Positions 35,080-44,412 of a stretch of DNA of 64,000 nucleotides are shown one piece after another (the stretch's first letter is position 1; every line of letters begins with the position of its first letter). Source of the stretch: Kribbella capetownensis (lineage in GTDB: Bacteria > Actinomycetota > Actinomycetes > Propionibacteriales > Kribbellaceae); assembly GCF_004331485.1 (NCBI RefSeq), contig NZ_SJKD01000012.1, positions 105,548 through 169,547 of the forward strand, read 5' to 3'. Both the position numbers and the translations under genes were made by a program. Below the pieces are notes generated by a model. The model was not told the DNA's origin, did not search any database, and saw nothing but the letters and a program-made list of their open reading frames with translations.

Positions 35080-37581
35080 ATGACGCTGACTGAGCAACTG
35101 CCGGGGACGACCGAGCCTGACGACCTGTACGACGCGTTCGCGCGGTGGGTGGGGGAGCAGGGGATCTCGTTGTACCCGGCGCAGGAAGAGGCGTTGATCG
35201 AGGTGATGACGGGGTCGAACGTGATCCTGTCGACGCCGACCGGGTCGGGGAAGAGCCTGGTGGCCACCGGCGCGCACTTCGCGGCGCTGGCGGACGGGCG
35301 GCGGACGTTCTACACGGCGCCGATCAAGGCGCTGGTGTCGGAGAAGTTCTTCGCGCTCTGCGACGTGTTCGGCGCCGACAAGGTCGGCATGCTGACCGGC
35401 GACGCGTCGGTGAACGCCGGGGCGCCGATCATCTGCTGCACCGCCGAGGTGCTGGCGAACGTCTCGCTGCGCGAGGGCTCGGCCGCCGACGTCGGCCAGG
35501 TGGTGATGGACGAGTTCCACTTCTACTCCGAGCCGGACCGCGGCTGGGCGTGGCAGGTGCCGCTGCTGGAACTGCCCGACGCGCAGTTCATCCTGATGTC
35601 GGCGACGCTCGGTGACGTCGAGCGGTTCAAGATCGACCTGTCCCGCCGTACCGGCCGCCCGACCGCGATCGTGTCCTCGGCCGAGCGCCCGGTCCCGCTG
35701 ATCTACAAGTACGTCACCACCGCGCTGCACGAGACGCTCGAGGAACTCCTCACCACCCATCAGGCGCCGGTGTACGTCGTCCACTTCACCCAGGCCGCCG
35801 CGCTGGAACGCGCCCAGGCGCTGATGAGCATCAACGTCTCTTCGAAGGAGGAGAAGGAGAAGATCAACGAGCTGATCGGGAACTTCCGGTTCAGCAAGGG
35901 CTTCGGCCGGACCCTGCAGCGCCTGGTGAAGCACGGCATCGGCGTCCACCACGCCGGCATGCTGCCGAAGTACCGCCGCCTGGTCGAGCAGCTCGCGCAG
36001 GCCGGTCTGCTCAAGGTCATCTGCGGCACCGACACGCTCGGCGTCGGCATCAACGTCCCGATCCGGACCGTCGTACTCACCGCACTGAGCAAGTACGACG
36101 GACGCCGGCAGCGGATCCTGAAGGCGCGCGAGTTCCACCAGATCGCGGGTCGCGCTGGCCGGGCCGGCTACGACACATCAGGCACCGTCGTCGTACAGGC
36201 GCCGGATCACGTGGTGGAGAACGTGAAGGCGCTGGCCAAGGCCGGCGACGACCCGAAGAAGCAGCGCAAGGTGCAGCGGAAGAAGCCGCCGGAGGGTTTC
36301 GTCACCTGGGGCGAGGACACGTTCGACCGCCTGGTCGCGGCTGAGCCCGAGGCGCTGCAGTCGCGGATGCGGGTCAGCCACGCGATGCTGCTGAACGTGA
36401 TCGCCCGCGACGGCAACGCGTTCGAGAGCATGCGGCACCTGCTCCGCGACAACCACGAGGACTCGAAGGTCCAGGTCCGGCTGATCCGCCGCGCGATCCA
36501 GATCTATAGGACACTGCTCACCGCCGGCGTGGTCGAGCGGCTGGACGAACCGGACGAGAACGGCCGCACGCTCCGCCTGACCGTGGACCTGCAGAAGGAC
36601 TTCAGCCTGAACCAGCCGCTGTCGACGTTCGCACTGGCCGCGCTCGACCTGCTCGACCCGGAGGATCCGTCGTACGCGCTGGACGTGGTGTCGGTGGTCG
36701 AGGCGACGCTGGAGGATCCGCGCGCGGTGCTGTGGGCACAGGAGCACCACGCCCGCGGCGAGGCCGTGAACGCGATGAAGGCCGAGGGCATCGAGTACGA
36801 CGAGCGGATGGAACTGCTCGAGGACGTGACCTGGCCGAAGCCGCTCAACGAGTTGCTCGAGGCAACGTTCGAGATGTACCGGCAGACGCACCCGTGGATC
36901 GCGGACTCCGGCCTGTCGCCGAAGTCGGTGGTCCGGGACATGTTCGAGCGGGCGATGACGTTCGGCGAGTTCATCGGGTTCTACGGGCTGGCGCGGTCGG
37001 AGGGCGTCGTACTGCGATATCTGAGCGACGCGTACAAGGCGCTGCGGCAGACGGTGCCGCCGGACAAGGTGAACGAGGATCTCACCGACCTGATCGAGTG
37101 GCTCGGCGAAGTGGTCCGGCAGACCGACTCCAGCCTGCTCGACGAGTGGGAGGAGCTGACCAACCCGACCACCGAGGAGGCGGCCGAGCCGGTCCCGGCC
37201 GGTCCGCGCCGGATCACCTTGAACAGCAGGGCTTTCCGGGTCTTGGTCCGCAACGCCATGTTCCGACGCGTCGAGCTGGTCGCCCTGCACCGCTGGGCCG
37301 AGCTCGGCCAGCTCGACTCCGAGTCGGGCTGGGACGCCGGCCGCTGGGCCGAGGCAGGTACGGCGTACTACGCGGAGCACGACGTGGTCGGCACCGGTCC
37401 GGCGGCCCGTGGTCCCGCGCTGTTCATGATCGAGGAACACCCGGGCTACTGGGAGGTCCAGCAGATCATCGACGACCCCGAGGGCAACCACGACTGGCGC
37501 ATCTCAGCCAGCGTCGACCTCGCCGCCTCCGACGAGGCCGAAGACCTCGTCCTGGAAATGGCATCCTTCAAGCCGCTGTAG
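35080..37581 (+). CDS. Ski2-like DExH-box RNA helicase with DUF3516 region
   Basis: An 833-residue ATP-dependent helicase, probably acting on RNA. From the ATG at 35080 (GTG 35074 also possible) the motifs are: Walker A TPTGSGKS (52-59), DEFH (144-147), the SAT motif shortly after, GVHHAGML and the arginine-finger motif QIAGRAGRAG. The C-terminal 450 residues match the DUF3516 region of actinobacterial helicases of this class. A longer frame to 34996 crosses the SGNH operator and is unlikely to be translated. Its last 14 bp overlap the convergent MFS gene. Confidence 0.9.
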   Translation: MTLTEQLPGTTEPDDLYDAFARWVGEQGISLYPAQEEALIEVMTGSNVILSTPTGSGKSLVATGAHFAALADGRRTFYTAPIKALVSEKFFALCDVFGADKVGMLTGDASVNAGAPIICCTAEVLANVSLREGSAADVGQVVMDEFHFYSEPDRGWAWQVPLLELPDAQFILMSATLGDVERFKIDLSRRTGRPTAIVSSAERPVPLIYKYVTTALHETLEELLTTHQAPVYVVHFTQAAALERAQALMSINVSSKEEKEKINELIGNFRFSKGFGRTLQRLVKHGIGVHHAGMLPKYRRLVEQLAQAGLLKVICGTDTLGVGINVPIRTVVLTALSKYDGRRQRILKAREFHQIAGRAGRAGYDTSGTVVVQAPDHVVENVKALAKAGDDPKKQRKVQRKKPPEGFVTWGEDTFDRLVAAEPEALQSRMRVSHAMLLNVIARDGNAFESMRHLLRDNHEDSKVQVRLIRRAIQIYRTLLTAGVVERLDEPDENGRTLRLTVDLQKDFSLNQPLSTFALAALDLLDPEDPSYALDVVSVVEATLEDPRAVLWAQEHHARGEAVNAMKAEGIEYDERMELLEDVTWPKPLNELLEATFEMYRQTHPWIADSGLSPKSVVRDMFERAMTFGEFIGFYGLARSEGVVLRYLSDAYKALRQTVPPDKVNEDLTDLIEWLGEVVRQTDSSLLDEWEELTNPTTEEAAEPVPAGPRRITLNSRAFRVLVRNAMFRRVELVALHRWAELGQLDSESGWDAGRWAEAGTAYYAEHDVVGTGPAARGPALFMIEEHPGYWEVQQIIDDPEGNHDWRISASVDLAASDEAEDLVLEMASFKPL

Positions 37582-38779
37582 TCACCGGGGTCTCGAGGGT
37601 CCTGACCTCGCGGACGAACATGGGCAGTGCGGACAGGGCGATGCCGATGGATCCGACCGCGACGGCTGCGGTGGTTCCGAAGGTGCTGCCGAGTACGCCG
37701 CCGAGCGCGGCGCCGATCGGGAGGACGCCGAAGGTGAACGTGCGGTAGGCGCCGTTGCTGCGAGCCAGTGCGGTGCGGGGGATCAGCAGCTGGCGGATCG
37801 TCACGGACAGGACGTTGGCGCTGCCGAGGCCGATGCCGGACAGGAACTGCAGTACGCCGAGGAGGACGCCGTACTGGATGCCTCGGCCCGGGAGGAACGC
37901 CAGCAGGAGTGGTAGCCCGGTCGACAGGACCAGAGAGGTGCCGAAGGCGCGGCCGTAGCCGAGGCGTTTCGCCAGCCGGAGACCGAGCATCGCACCTACG
38001 AAGGCGCCTGCGCCGCCGGCGCTGAGGGCGATGCCGTAGCCACCCGCGGACAAGCCGCGTTCCTTGACCGCGAGGATGACGAGGTTCACGACCAGGATCT
38101 GCGCGGAGGCGTTGTAGAGCGCAGCGTGGGCGGTCAGCGAACGCAGGAACGGGCTGACCTTGAGCTGCCGAACGCCTTCCCACAGACCCGGCCGATCGTC
38201 AGTGGTGTGCGGGGCGATCTCCGGCCGTCGCGCCGATGCGATACCGACAGCGCTGGCCAGGTAGGAGGCGGCGTCGACGAGGAGGGCGACGGCGGGTCCG
38301 AGCAACTGGACCAGGATTCCGGACAGACCCGGGCCGCCGACCTGTGCTGCGGTGGACGAGCCCTGGAGGGCGCGGTTGGCAGCCGGCAGCTCCGCCTCGG
38401 GGACGAAGTCCGGAAGATACGCGAACGACGCGATGTCGAACACCACACTCGCCGCCCCGACCAGGAACGCCACCACGACCAGCAGCGGCAGGCTGAGCTG
38501 GTCCATCGCCCAGGCGATCGGGATCACGATCAGCGCCGCGGCGCGGATGATGTCGACGGCGATCATCACCCCGCGCTTGCGCCGCCCTTCGAGCCAGTGC
38601 CCGGTGAGCAGTGGCAACGCCGCGCTGGGCAGGTAGGTCGCCGTCGCGATGGCGCTCACGCCCGCTGCTCCCGCGTCGAGGGTCAGCGCTGCGGTCAGCG
38701 GAAGCGCGACCGCGGTCACGTGCGTGCCGACCGCGGAGACCGTCTGTCCCGCCCAGAAACGCTTGAAGTCGCCGTCCAC
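37568..38779 (-). CDS. MFS transporter, efflux type
   Basis: A membrane exporter of about 403 residues with 12 likely spans, of the group containing enterobactin and macrolide exporters (FKRFWAGQTVSAVGTHVTAVALP start, RRKRG loop between spans 2 and 3). A frame up to ATG 38833 exists, but it would overlap the start codon of the divergent regulator and lacks a ribosome site. The GTG at 38779 has GGAGG 11 bp upstream and gives the N-terminus usual for the family, so I prefer it. A palindromic operator just upstream suggests repression by the divergent CGNR protein. The substrate is unknown. Confidence 0.82.
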   Translation of the reverse strand: MDGDFKRFWAGQTVSAVGTHVTAVALPLTAALTLDAGAAGVSAIATATYLPSAALPLLTGHWLEGRRKRGVMIAVDIIRAAALIVIPIAWAMDQLSLPLLVVVAFLVGAASVVFDIASFAYLPDFVPEAELPAANRALQGSSTAAQVGGPGLSGILVQLLGPAVALLVDAASYLASAVGIASARRPEIAPHTTDDRPGLWEGVRQLKVSPFLRSLTAHAALYNASAQILVVNLVILAVKERGLSAGGYGIALSAGGAGAFVGAMLGLRLAKRLGYGRAFGTSLVLSTGLPLLLAFLPGRGIQYGVLLGVLQFLSGIGLGSANVLSVTIRQLLIPRTALARSNGAYRTFTFGVLPIGAALGGVLGSTFGTTAAVAVGSIGIALSALPMFVREVRTLETPVTTAA

Positions 38780-38802
38780 CGTTACCAGTACCTCCGCCTC
38801 AT

Positions 38803-38843
38803 CCAGTAACTTCGTTACCGGATCATGCCCCATGGCCGGTAAC
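38803..38843. promoter_or_regulatory. Palindromic operator cluster between MFS exporter and CGNR regulator
   Basis: CCAGTAAC-TTC-GTTACCGG (38803-38821) is an inverted repeat with 7 of 8 arm bases matched. A further CCGGTAAC half-site is at 38836-38843, an exact inverted partner of GTTACCGG at 38814-38821, and another GTTACC is at 38781-38786. The spacing and position between divergent genes fit a binding site cluster for the neighbouring regulator. Confidence 0.6.
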
Positions 38844-39404
38844 GTGGCAACTGTGATTCAGCCCGGCGAGCGCACCCCTGCCCCTGAGCCGCTGACGCTT
38901 GTGCAGGACCTGGTGAACACCGTCGACCTGGAAATGGAGCAGGACACGCTGACGAAACCCGCTGACCTGAGCGCGTTCTGCGCCGACCACGGCTTATCCG
39001 GTCTGCGGTTCGATCGGACTGGCCTCGCGGAGGTGCTGACCCTGCGTGAGGCGGTGCGGGATGTCTGCCAGGCACACGCCGGCATCGACGTACCGGCGGA
39101 ATCCCTCACCGTGCTCGATCGGCTGCTCGCCGCAGCGCCGCTGACGCTGGCGCTGTCAGCCGACGGAGGCGCGACGGTCCGTCCGGCGGACGGCCTGACC
39201 GGCGTTCAGGCGTTGGTCTCCCGCCTCGCGGCGGACATCGCGACGTCGGTTGCTGTCGGCAACTGGCCGCGGCTGAAGGCGTGCGCCGCCGACACCTGCC
39301 GCTGGGTGTACTACGACCGCAGCCCGGCCGGTCGCAGCCGCTGGTGCACGATGTCCCTGTGCGGCTCCCGCAACAAGATGCGCAAATACCGCGCCCGCGC
39401 CTAG
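38832..39404 (+). CDS. CGNR zinc-finger (ABATE-domain) transcriptional regulator
   Basis: A 190-residue protein. The N-terminal 140 residues match the ABATE ligand-binding-like domain (LTLVQDLVNTVD, then LTLREAVRDV), and the C-terminus carries the CGNR zinc finger with Cys151, Cys156, Cys172 and Cys177 (CAADTCRWVYYDRS, CGSRNKMRKYR). It probably binds the palindromes upstream and controls the divergent exporter and itself. The ATG at 38832 has no ribosome site, so a leaderless mRNA or GTG 38844 are possible. An in-frame extension to 38649 lies inside the opposite gene and is not believed. Confidence 0.83.
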   Translation: MAGNVATVIQPGERTPAPEPLTLVQDLVNTVDLEMEQDTLTKPADLSAFCADHGLSGLRFDRTGLAEVLTLREAVRDVCQAHAGIDVPAESLTVLDRLLAAAPLTLALSADGGATVRPADGLTGVQALVSRLAADIATSVAVGNWPRLKACAADTCRWVYYDRSPAGRSRWCTMSLCGSRNKMRKYRARA

Positions 39405-39434
39405 CCTCCCCGAGGCCAGGCTGGGCAGCGGGGG

Positions 39435-40604
39435 TTAGGGCCAGGTGATGTCGACCTCGGTTGGTGCCTCGTAGTCGACTCCTGGTACGTCGAAGCCGTA
39501 CAGGCGCCGTACCTCGGCCAGGAACCACGTGGTGTCGGCAACGTCCGCGATGTTGTCCTGCGTTGCGGACTCCCACTGGGCGCGGACGGCGGCTTGGACG
39601 TCGTCGGCCAACTCCCAGCGGTCGAGACGAATGCGGCCCTCGTCGTCGAGGTCCAGCGGTGTCTCGCCGGTCAGCTGATCCCACAGGGCGACCGACTGCT
39701 GCACGGGAGTCTGCAGTCCGTCGCCGAGCACCTTGTGCAGCAGGCTGACGTACAGGCCGATGCCCGGGATCGCCGACGAAGCCTGGGTCACCGCCGCGCC
39801 GTTCACCGACGTCATCGCCTTCACGCCGTCCTTGGCGAGGGTGACCGCGGTCTGCTCGAGGTCCGCCTTCGCGGCGCCGATCGAGCCCTGCCGGTAGATC
39901 GGCCCGGTCAGCTCGGACCCGATGTAGGTGAGCGCGACCGTGTTGAACCCGGGCTTCAGCAGCCCGCGCTCGTCGAGCGCCGAGACCCAGCGAGCCCAGT
40001 CCTCACCGCCCATCACCTTGACCGTCTGGGCGATCTCGTCCTCGGTCGCGACCTCGATCCCGACCTCCTGCAGAACCGGCTGCCCGTCCTCGTAGGCCAG
40101 GCTCTTGGTGGTGTGTGGTGCACCGATCGCCTTGATCGCCGACTGGAACGTCTCCTCGGTCCTCGGATCGACCCGCCGCGGCGCGGCGACGCTGTAAATC
40201 AAGTGGTCGATCCCGCCGAACCGCTCGGCGATCAGCCCGAGCACCTCGTCCTTGGTGGTGTCCGCGAACGCATCGGCGTTGAAGAACCGGAAGTCTCGAC
40301 CGAACTCAGCGGCGAGCACAGCGGTCTCCGCCGTCCGGTACCAGCCCGCGGTCGCCGTACGCCGAGCCGTCGGTGCCTTCTCGAAGGACACACCGATCCC
40401 GTCGATCCCGTAGCGTGCGAGTCCCGCGATCGTCGTGGCCAGGCCGTAGCCGGAGCTGGAGCCGATGACGAGCGCGGTACGGCGTTCTGGTGCTCGGCGT
40501 TCGACCTGACCGGCCAGGTCACGAACTATCCGGGCACAACCGGCCGGATGCGAGTCCAGGAAGAGGAATCCACGGCCCAGGGGCTTGATCACGCGCTCAC
40601 TCAT
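39435..40604 (-). CDS. fabV: Trans-2-enoyl-ACP/CoA reductase FabV
   Basis: A 389-residue NADH-dependent reductase of the FabV/TER family, catalysing the last step of fatty-acid elongation or reducing enoyl-CoA. The cofactor region is ALVIGSSSGYGLAT (about 44-57). The family's Tyr-x8-Lys pair is Tyr237 and Lys246 in PIYRQGSIGAAKADLE, preceded by TYIGSELTG. FabV enzymes are larger than the SDR-type FabI and are known to be poorly sensitive to triclosan. Whether this copy is the main reductase or a dedicated TER cannot be told here. It sits 70 bp downstream of murA on the same strand. Confidence 0.9.
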   Translation of the reverse strand: MSERVIKPLGRGFLFLDSHPAGCARIVRDLAGQVERRAPERRTALVIGSSSGYGLATTIAGLARYGIDGIGVSFEKAPTARRTATAGWYRTAETAVLAAEFGRDFRFFNADAFADTTKDEVLGLIAERFGGIDHLIYSVAAPRRVDPRTEETFQSAIKAIGAPHTTKSLAYEDGQPVLQEVGIEVATEDEIAQTVKVMGGEDWARWVSALDERGLLKPGFNTVALTYIGSELTGPIYRQGSIGAAKADLEQTAVTLAKDGVKAMTSVNGAAVTQASSAIPGIGLYVSLLHKVLGDGLQTPVQQSVALWDQLTGETPLDLDDEGRIRLDRWELADDVQAAVRAQWESATQDNIADVADTTWFLAEVRRLYGFDVPGVDYEAPTEVDITWP

Positions 40605-40674
40605 GCCAGGACCCTAACCCGGCCCAGAGCGCGGACGGGGGAGAGTGCCAGAAAAGTGCGTGGAAAAGTCCGGT

Positions 40675-41961
40675 TCAGTTCCAGTACAGTTCCGCGTCGT
40701 CCGGCTCGACGGTGACGTCGGCGCCGAGGCGGCGCAGGTTGCCGGCGAAGTCCGTGTAACCGCGGTGCACGTGGTGAGCCGCCGAGACCAGGGTCTCGCC
40801 TTCGGCCGCAAGCCCGGCCAGTACGAGCGCCGCACCGGCCCGGATGTCGCTAGCCACGACGGGTGCCCCGGACAAGCGCGGTACGCCGCGGACCACGGCG
40901 TGGTGTCCGTCGGTCTGGATCTGCGCACCCAGACGGGTCAGCTCCTGCGCGAAGGTGAACCGGCCCTCGAACAGGTTCTCGGTCACCATCGCAGCGCCGT
41001 CACTCAGCGCGTTGAGCGCGATCACGAACGCCTGCAGGTCGGTCGCGAAGCCCGGATACGGCAGCGTCACCACGTCCACCGGCTTCGGCCGGTCGTCCAT
41101 CCGGACCCGGAAGCCTGGGTTGAGCACGGTGATCTCGGCGCCGGCCTTGTGGAGCTTGTCGAGCGGAAGCTCGAGGTGGTGCGCGTGCCCGTTGGCGATC
41201 GTCACGTCACCCTTGGTGATGGCAGCCGCGAATGCCCAGCTCCCGGACACGATCCGGTCCGCAACGACGGTGTGGTCGACCGGGTTGAGCGGACCGGCCA
41301 CACCGCTCACCTCGATGCGCGGTGTGCCGGCGCCGTCGATCTGGGCGCCCATCTCGACCAGCATCGCGGCAATGTCCTGGATCTCCGGCTCGCGGGCCGC
41401 GTTCTCGATCACTGTGGTGCCCTTGGCGAGCACTGCGGCCATCATGATCGTCTCGGTCGCGCCGACGCTGGGGAAGTCCAGCCAGACCTCGGCGCCATGC
41501 AGGCCCTGCGGTGCTTCGGCGATCACGAAACCGTGCTCGATGTGCACCTTCGCGCCCATCGCCTCCAGTCCGGCGACGTGCATGTTCAGTCCGCGCGAGC
41601 CGATGTTGTCACCACCGGGCAGCGCCACCTCCGCCTGACCGCAGCGGGCCAGCAGGGGTCCGAGCACCGAGATCGACGCCCGCAGCTTGCGCACCAGCTC
41701 GTAGTCACACTGGTACCTGACCTCATGCGGTACGGCGATCGTCGCCAGCCGCGCGTCCGCGTCGACCGCGACCTCGCAGCCGAGCGTCTCCAGCAATTGC
41801 GCCATGAAGACCACGTCGAGGATGCCTGGCACCTGCCGCAGCGTCGTCGTACCTTCTGCCAGCAGGGCGGCCGCCATCAGCTTGAGCACACTGTTCTTCG
41901 CTCCAGCGACCTCCACAGCTCCCTCGAGCCGTGCCTCACCCGCGATCCGAAACCGTTCCAC
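40675..41961 (-). CDS. murA: UDP-N-acetylglucosamine 1-carboxyvinyltransferase MurA (Asp-type active site)
   Basis: A 428-residue enzyme making the first committed peptidoglycan precursor in the cytoplasm. The GTG at 41961 is preferred because it gives the usual start (ERFRIAGEARLEGAVEVAGAKNS). The longer frame to 42012 would overlap the divergent start codon. The flexible loop reads LPGGDNIGSRG: Asp118 stands where most bacteria have the Cys that fosfomycin alkylates. The same replacement occurs in mycobacteria and is known to confer natural fosfomycin resistance. The other family regions (LKLMAAALLAEG, PHHLELPLDKL-like segments) are normal. Confidence 0.93.
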   Translation of the reverse strand: MERFRIAGEARLEGAVEVAGAKNSVLKLMAAALLAEGTTTLRQVPGILDVVFMAQLLETLGCEVAVDADARLATIAVPHEVRYQCDYELVRKLRASISVLGPLLARCGQAEVALPGGDNIGSRGLNMHVAGLEAMGAKVHIEHGFVIAEAPQGLHGAEVWLDFPSVGATETIMMAAVLAKGTTVIENAAREPEIQDIAAMLVEMGAQIDGAGTPRIEVSGVAGPLNPVDHTVVADRIVSGSWAFAAAITKGDVTIANGHAHHLELPLDKLHKAGAEITVLNPGFRVRMDDRPKPVDVVTLPYPGFATDLQAFVIALNALSDGAAMVTENLFEGRFTFAQELTRLGAQIQTDGHHAVVRGVPRLSGAPVVASDIRAGAALVLAGLAAEGETLVSAAHHVHRGYTDFAGNLRRLGADVTVEPDDAELYWN

Positions 41962-42010
41962 CCGCCGACTGTAGCGAACCGGTGTCCCCGGACCTGCGTA
42001 GAGTCCTTCC

Positions 42011-42595
42011 ATGGCTGTGAACTTGACGCGGATCTACACCCGGACCGGTGACGCCGGTGAGACCCGCCTGGGCGACAATTCGACGACCTCGAAGACCGAT
42101 CCGCGGCTGGCGGCGTACGGCGAGGTGGACGAGGCGAACTCCGCCATCGGCGTGGCCATCGCGGCCGGTCACCTGAACAGCACTCTGGTCGTGCTGCTGA
42201 CCAGAGTCCAGAACGACCTCTTCGACGTCGGCGCCGACCTGTGCAACCCGATCACGCCGAACCCGGAGTACCCGCCGCTGCGGATCACCCAGGAGTACGT
42301 CGACCGCCTCGAAGGCTGGTGCGACGAGTACAACAACCGCCTGACCAAGCTCCGGTCGTTCATCCTCCCCGGCGGCACGCCAGGCGCCGCATACCTGAAC
42401 GTCGCCCGCACCGTGGTCCGCCGGGCCGAGCGCGCCGGCTGGGCCGCGGTCGAAACCCACGGACCGTCGGTCAACCTGCTCGCCCTGCAGTACCTCAACC
42501 GCCTGTCCGACCTGCTCTTCATTCTCGGCCGCGTCGCGAACCTGTCCTCCGGCGGCGACGTCCTGTGGGTCCCCGGAGGCGAACGCAAGTCCTGA
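42011..42595 (+). CDS. Cob(I)alamin adenosyltransferase, PduO type
   Basis: A 194-residue enzyme that transfers adenosyl from ATP to cob(I)alamin, making coenzyme B12. All PduO landmarks are present: TRTGDAGETRLGD at the N-terminus (ATP binding), YGEVDEANSAIG, FILPGGT, RTVVRRAER and YLNRLSDLLF. It is divergent from murA with 49 bp between the two chosen start codons. The product would supply adenosylcobalamin to the B12-dependent mutase encoded 5 kb downstream. Confidence 0.94.
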   Translation: MAVNLTRIYTRTGDAGETRLGDNSTTSKTDPRLAAYGEVDEANSAIGVAIAAGHLNSTLVVLLTRVQNDLFDVGADLCNPITPNPEYPPLRITQEYVDRLEGWCDEYNNRLTKLRSFILPGGTPGAAYLNVARTVVRRAERAGWAAVETHGPSVNLLALQYLNRLSDLLFILGRVANLSSGGDVLWVPGGERKS

Positions 42596-42598
42596 GAC

Positions 42599-44251
42599 CT
42601 ACCTCAGCTGCCAGTTGAGCGGCATCCGGAGCAGACCGGCGGGCGGCAGGCCCAGCGCGCTGTAGAGGCTGGTGGTCAGGCCGTCGAAGGTCAGCGGTTG
42701 CGTGGTCACAGCGAGGTCGTCTGTGGTTGTCGGCGGGCGGAGGCGTTCCAGCAGGTTGCGATGCGGGACGGTCGCCAGGGCGACCTCGTCGCGGTCCAGA
42801 CCGGCTCGGTCGCAGGCCAGAGTGAGCGCGTGCTGGAAGCCACCGAGCTCGTCGACCAGTTTGCGGTCGTGAGCGTCGGCGCCGGTCCAGACCCGACCGC
42901 GGGCCAGGGACTCCAGCTGCTCCTCGGGCAGACCGCGGTCCAGTGCGGCCTTGGCGACGAAGTCCTTGTAGATGCGGTCGAGGGTCTCCTCCAAGCGCGC
43001 CCACTGCTCGTCGGTGAACTCCTCCTGCGCCGAGTACATCCGCGCGTTCTCGCCCTCCGACACGGCCTCCTGGGTGATCCCGATCCGGCCCAGCGCATCC
43101 CGTACGACGCCCTTGCCGGTCAGTACGCCGATCGATCCGGTGATCGTGCCGGGCTGCGCGACGATCACGTCGGCCGGCATCGCGACGAAGTACCCGCCGG
43201 ACGCGGCTACTGTGCCCATCGATGCGATGACAGGCTTCCCCGTGGACCGCAGCCGCAGTACCTCGTTGCGGATCGCGTCTGAGGCGATGTACGAGCCACC
43301 CGGACTGTCGACGCGCAGGATGACGGCCCTCACCTTGTCCTCTTCGGCCACGGCACGCAGCGCGGCGCCTACCGTGTCGGAGCCTGAACTGGGACCACCG
43401 AGCGGGCTGCTGGAGTTGCGGCCGACGTTGATGCCGCCAGAGACGCGGACGACAGCCACCATCGGCTTCTGCGGCCAGGGGAGGACCTTGCGGAGGTCCT
43501 CCAGCGTGCGCGGACCACGGCGGATGTACCGCTCGGCAAGCAGTCTGGTGGTTTCGCCGAGGCCCTTCTCCAGGGCGTCGTACACGTCGGATCTGTAGCC
43601 GAGGCGGTCCACCAGTCCGGCGTCCAGCCCAGCCTGTCCGGACAGCGGTGAGCTGTTCACGAGCTCCCGCACTCGGGCCGTGTCCAGCCGTCGTCGTACG
43701 GCGACGCCCTCGACGATCTGCTCGAACGCGGACTCGGCCAGCCGGGACGCCATCTCCCGCGCCGGACCGGTCATCTCCTTCTCGGTGAAGGTGTCGGCGG
43801 CGGTCTTGTACTCACGCCGCTTGCCGAACTGCGGGATCACTCCGGCCTTGTCCAGCGCCCCGCGGACGAAGACCGCCTGCACGGAGACGCCGGTGATGCC
43901 GAGCTCACCGGACGGCTGCACCCAGATCTCGTCGAACGCGGTCGCCAGGTAGTACGGGACGGTCCCACCGCCGGCCTCGCCGAACGACTCCGTCCACGCG
44001 AGCGCGGTCTTGCCCGACGTCCGGAAGTCGGCGACCGCCTCCCGCAGGTCCTGCACCTGGGCCAGCGACAACCGATGCCCGCCCAGGTGCGCGACCAGGC
44101 CGACGACTTCGTCGTCCCGCGCACCCTTCCGCAACGCCGCCACCAGCTCGCGCAGTGTCGGCAGATGCCGCGCGCGGAACGCGGCCACCGGCGAAGCAGG
44201 CGGCGTCTCGAGAACACCCCGGGTCAGATCCAGCTCCAGCAGAATCCCCAT
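42599..44251 (-). CDS. sppA: Signal peptide peptidase SppA, 67K type, without N-terminal anchor
   Basis: A 550-residue double-domain serine protease of the SppA/S49 family, which degrades leftover signal peptides. The catalytic Lys lies in the first half (REYKTAAD, Lys149) and the Ser in the second (GTVAASGGYF, Ser351), the arrangement of E. coli-type SppA. A conserved VDSPGGS precedes the Ser. Unlike E. coli SppA there is no clear N-terminal membrane helix: the chain begins directly with MGILLELDLTRG. It ends 3 bp from the stop of the adenosyltransferase gene, convergently. Confidence 0.88.
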   Translation of the reverse strand: MGILLELDLTRGVLETPPASPVAAFRARHLPTLRELVAALRKGARDDEVVGLVAHLGGHRLSLAQVQDLREAVADFRTSGKTALAWTESFGEAGGGTVPYYLATAFDEIWVQPSGELGITGVSVQAVFVRGALDKAGVIPQFGKRREYKTAADTFTEKEMTGPAREMASRLAESAFEQIVEGVAVRRRLDTARVRELVNSSPLSGQAGLDAGLVDRLGYRSDVYDALEKGLGETTRLLAERYIRRGPRTLEDLRKVLPWPQKPMVAVVRVSGGINVGRNSSSPLGGPSSGSDTVGAALRAVAEEDKVRAVILRVDSPGGSYIASDAIRNEVLRLRSTGKPVIASMGTVAASGGYFVAMPADVIVAQPGTITGSIGVLTGKGVVRDALGRIGITQEAVSEGENARMYSAQEEFTDEQWARLEETLDRIYKDFVAKAALDRGLPEEQLESLARGRVWTGADAHDRKLVDELGGFQHALTLACDRAGLDRDEVALATVPHRNLLERLRPPTTTDDLAVTTQPLTFDGLTTSLYSALGLPPAGLLRMPLNWQLR

Positions 44252-44296
44252 GGTTCGACCCTAGTCGGTCGCCGCAAGCGACTGACAGGACCGAAC

Positions 44297-44378
44297 GACA
44301 GGAGGTAGTCGGGGTATCCGGACTCCGTGTCGCGAAGTTGAGCGTGCGGAACGCCCTGATTGCCGACTACCTCCTGTC
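44297..44378. repeat. Perfect 16-bp inverted repeat with 50-nt loop
   Basis: GACAGGAGGTAGTCGG (44297-44312) is exactly complementary to CCGACTACCTCCTGTC (44363-44378). The 82-bp element lies in the 161-bp gap between the CU044_5270-like gene and sppA, both leftward. It could be an operon-end structure, a leader structure for sppA, a small mobile or palindromic element, or a small RNA. No T-run follows in the leftward direction. Confidence 0.6.
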
Positions 44379-44412
44379 CTTACGTACTACTCGCCGACGA
44401 GGTGCGGCCCGG

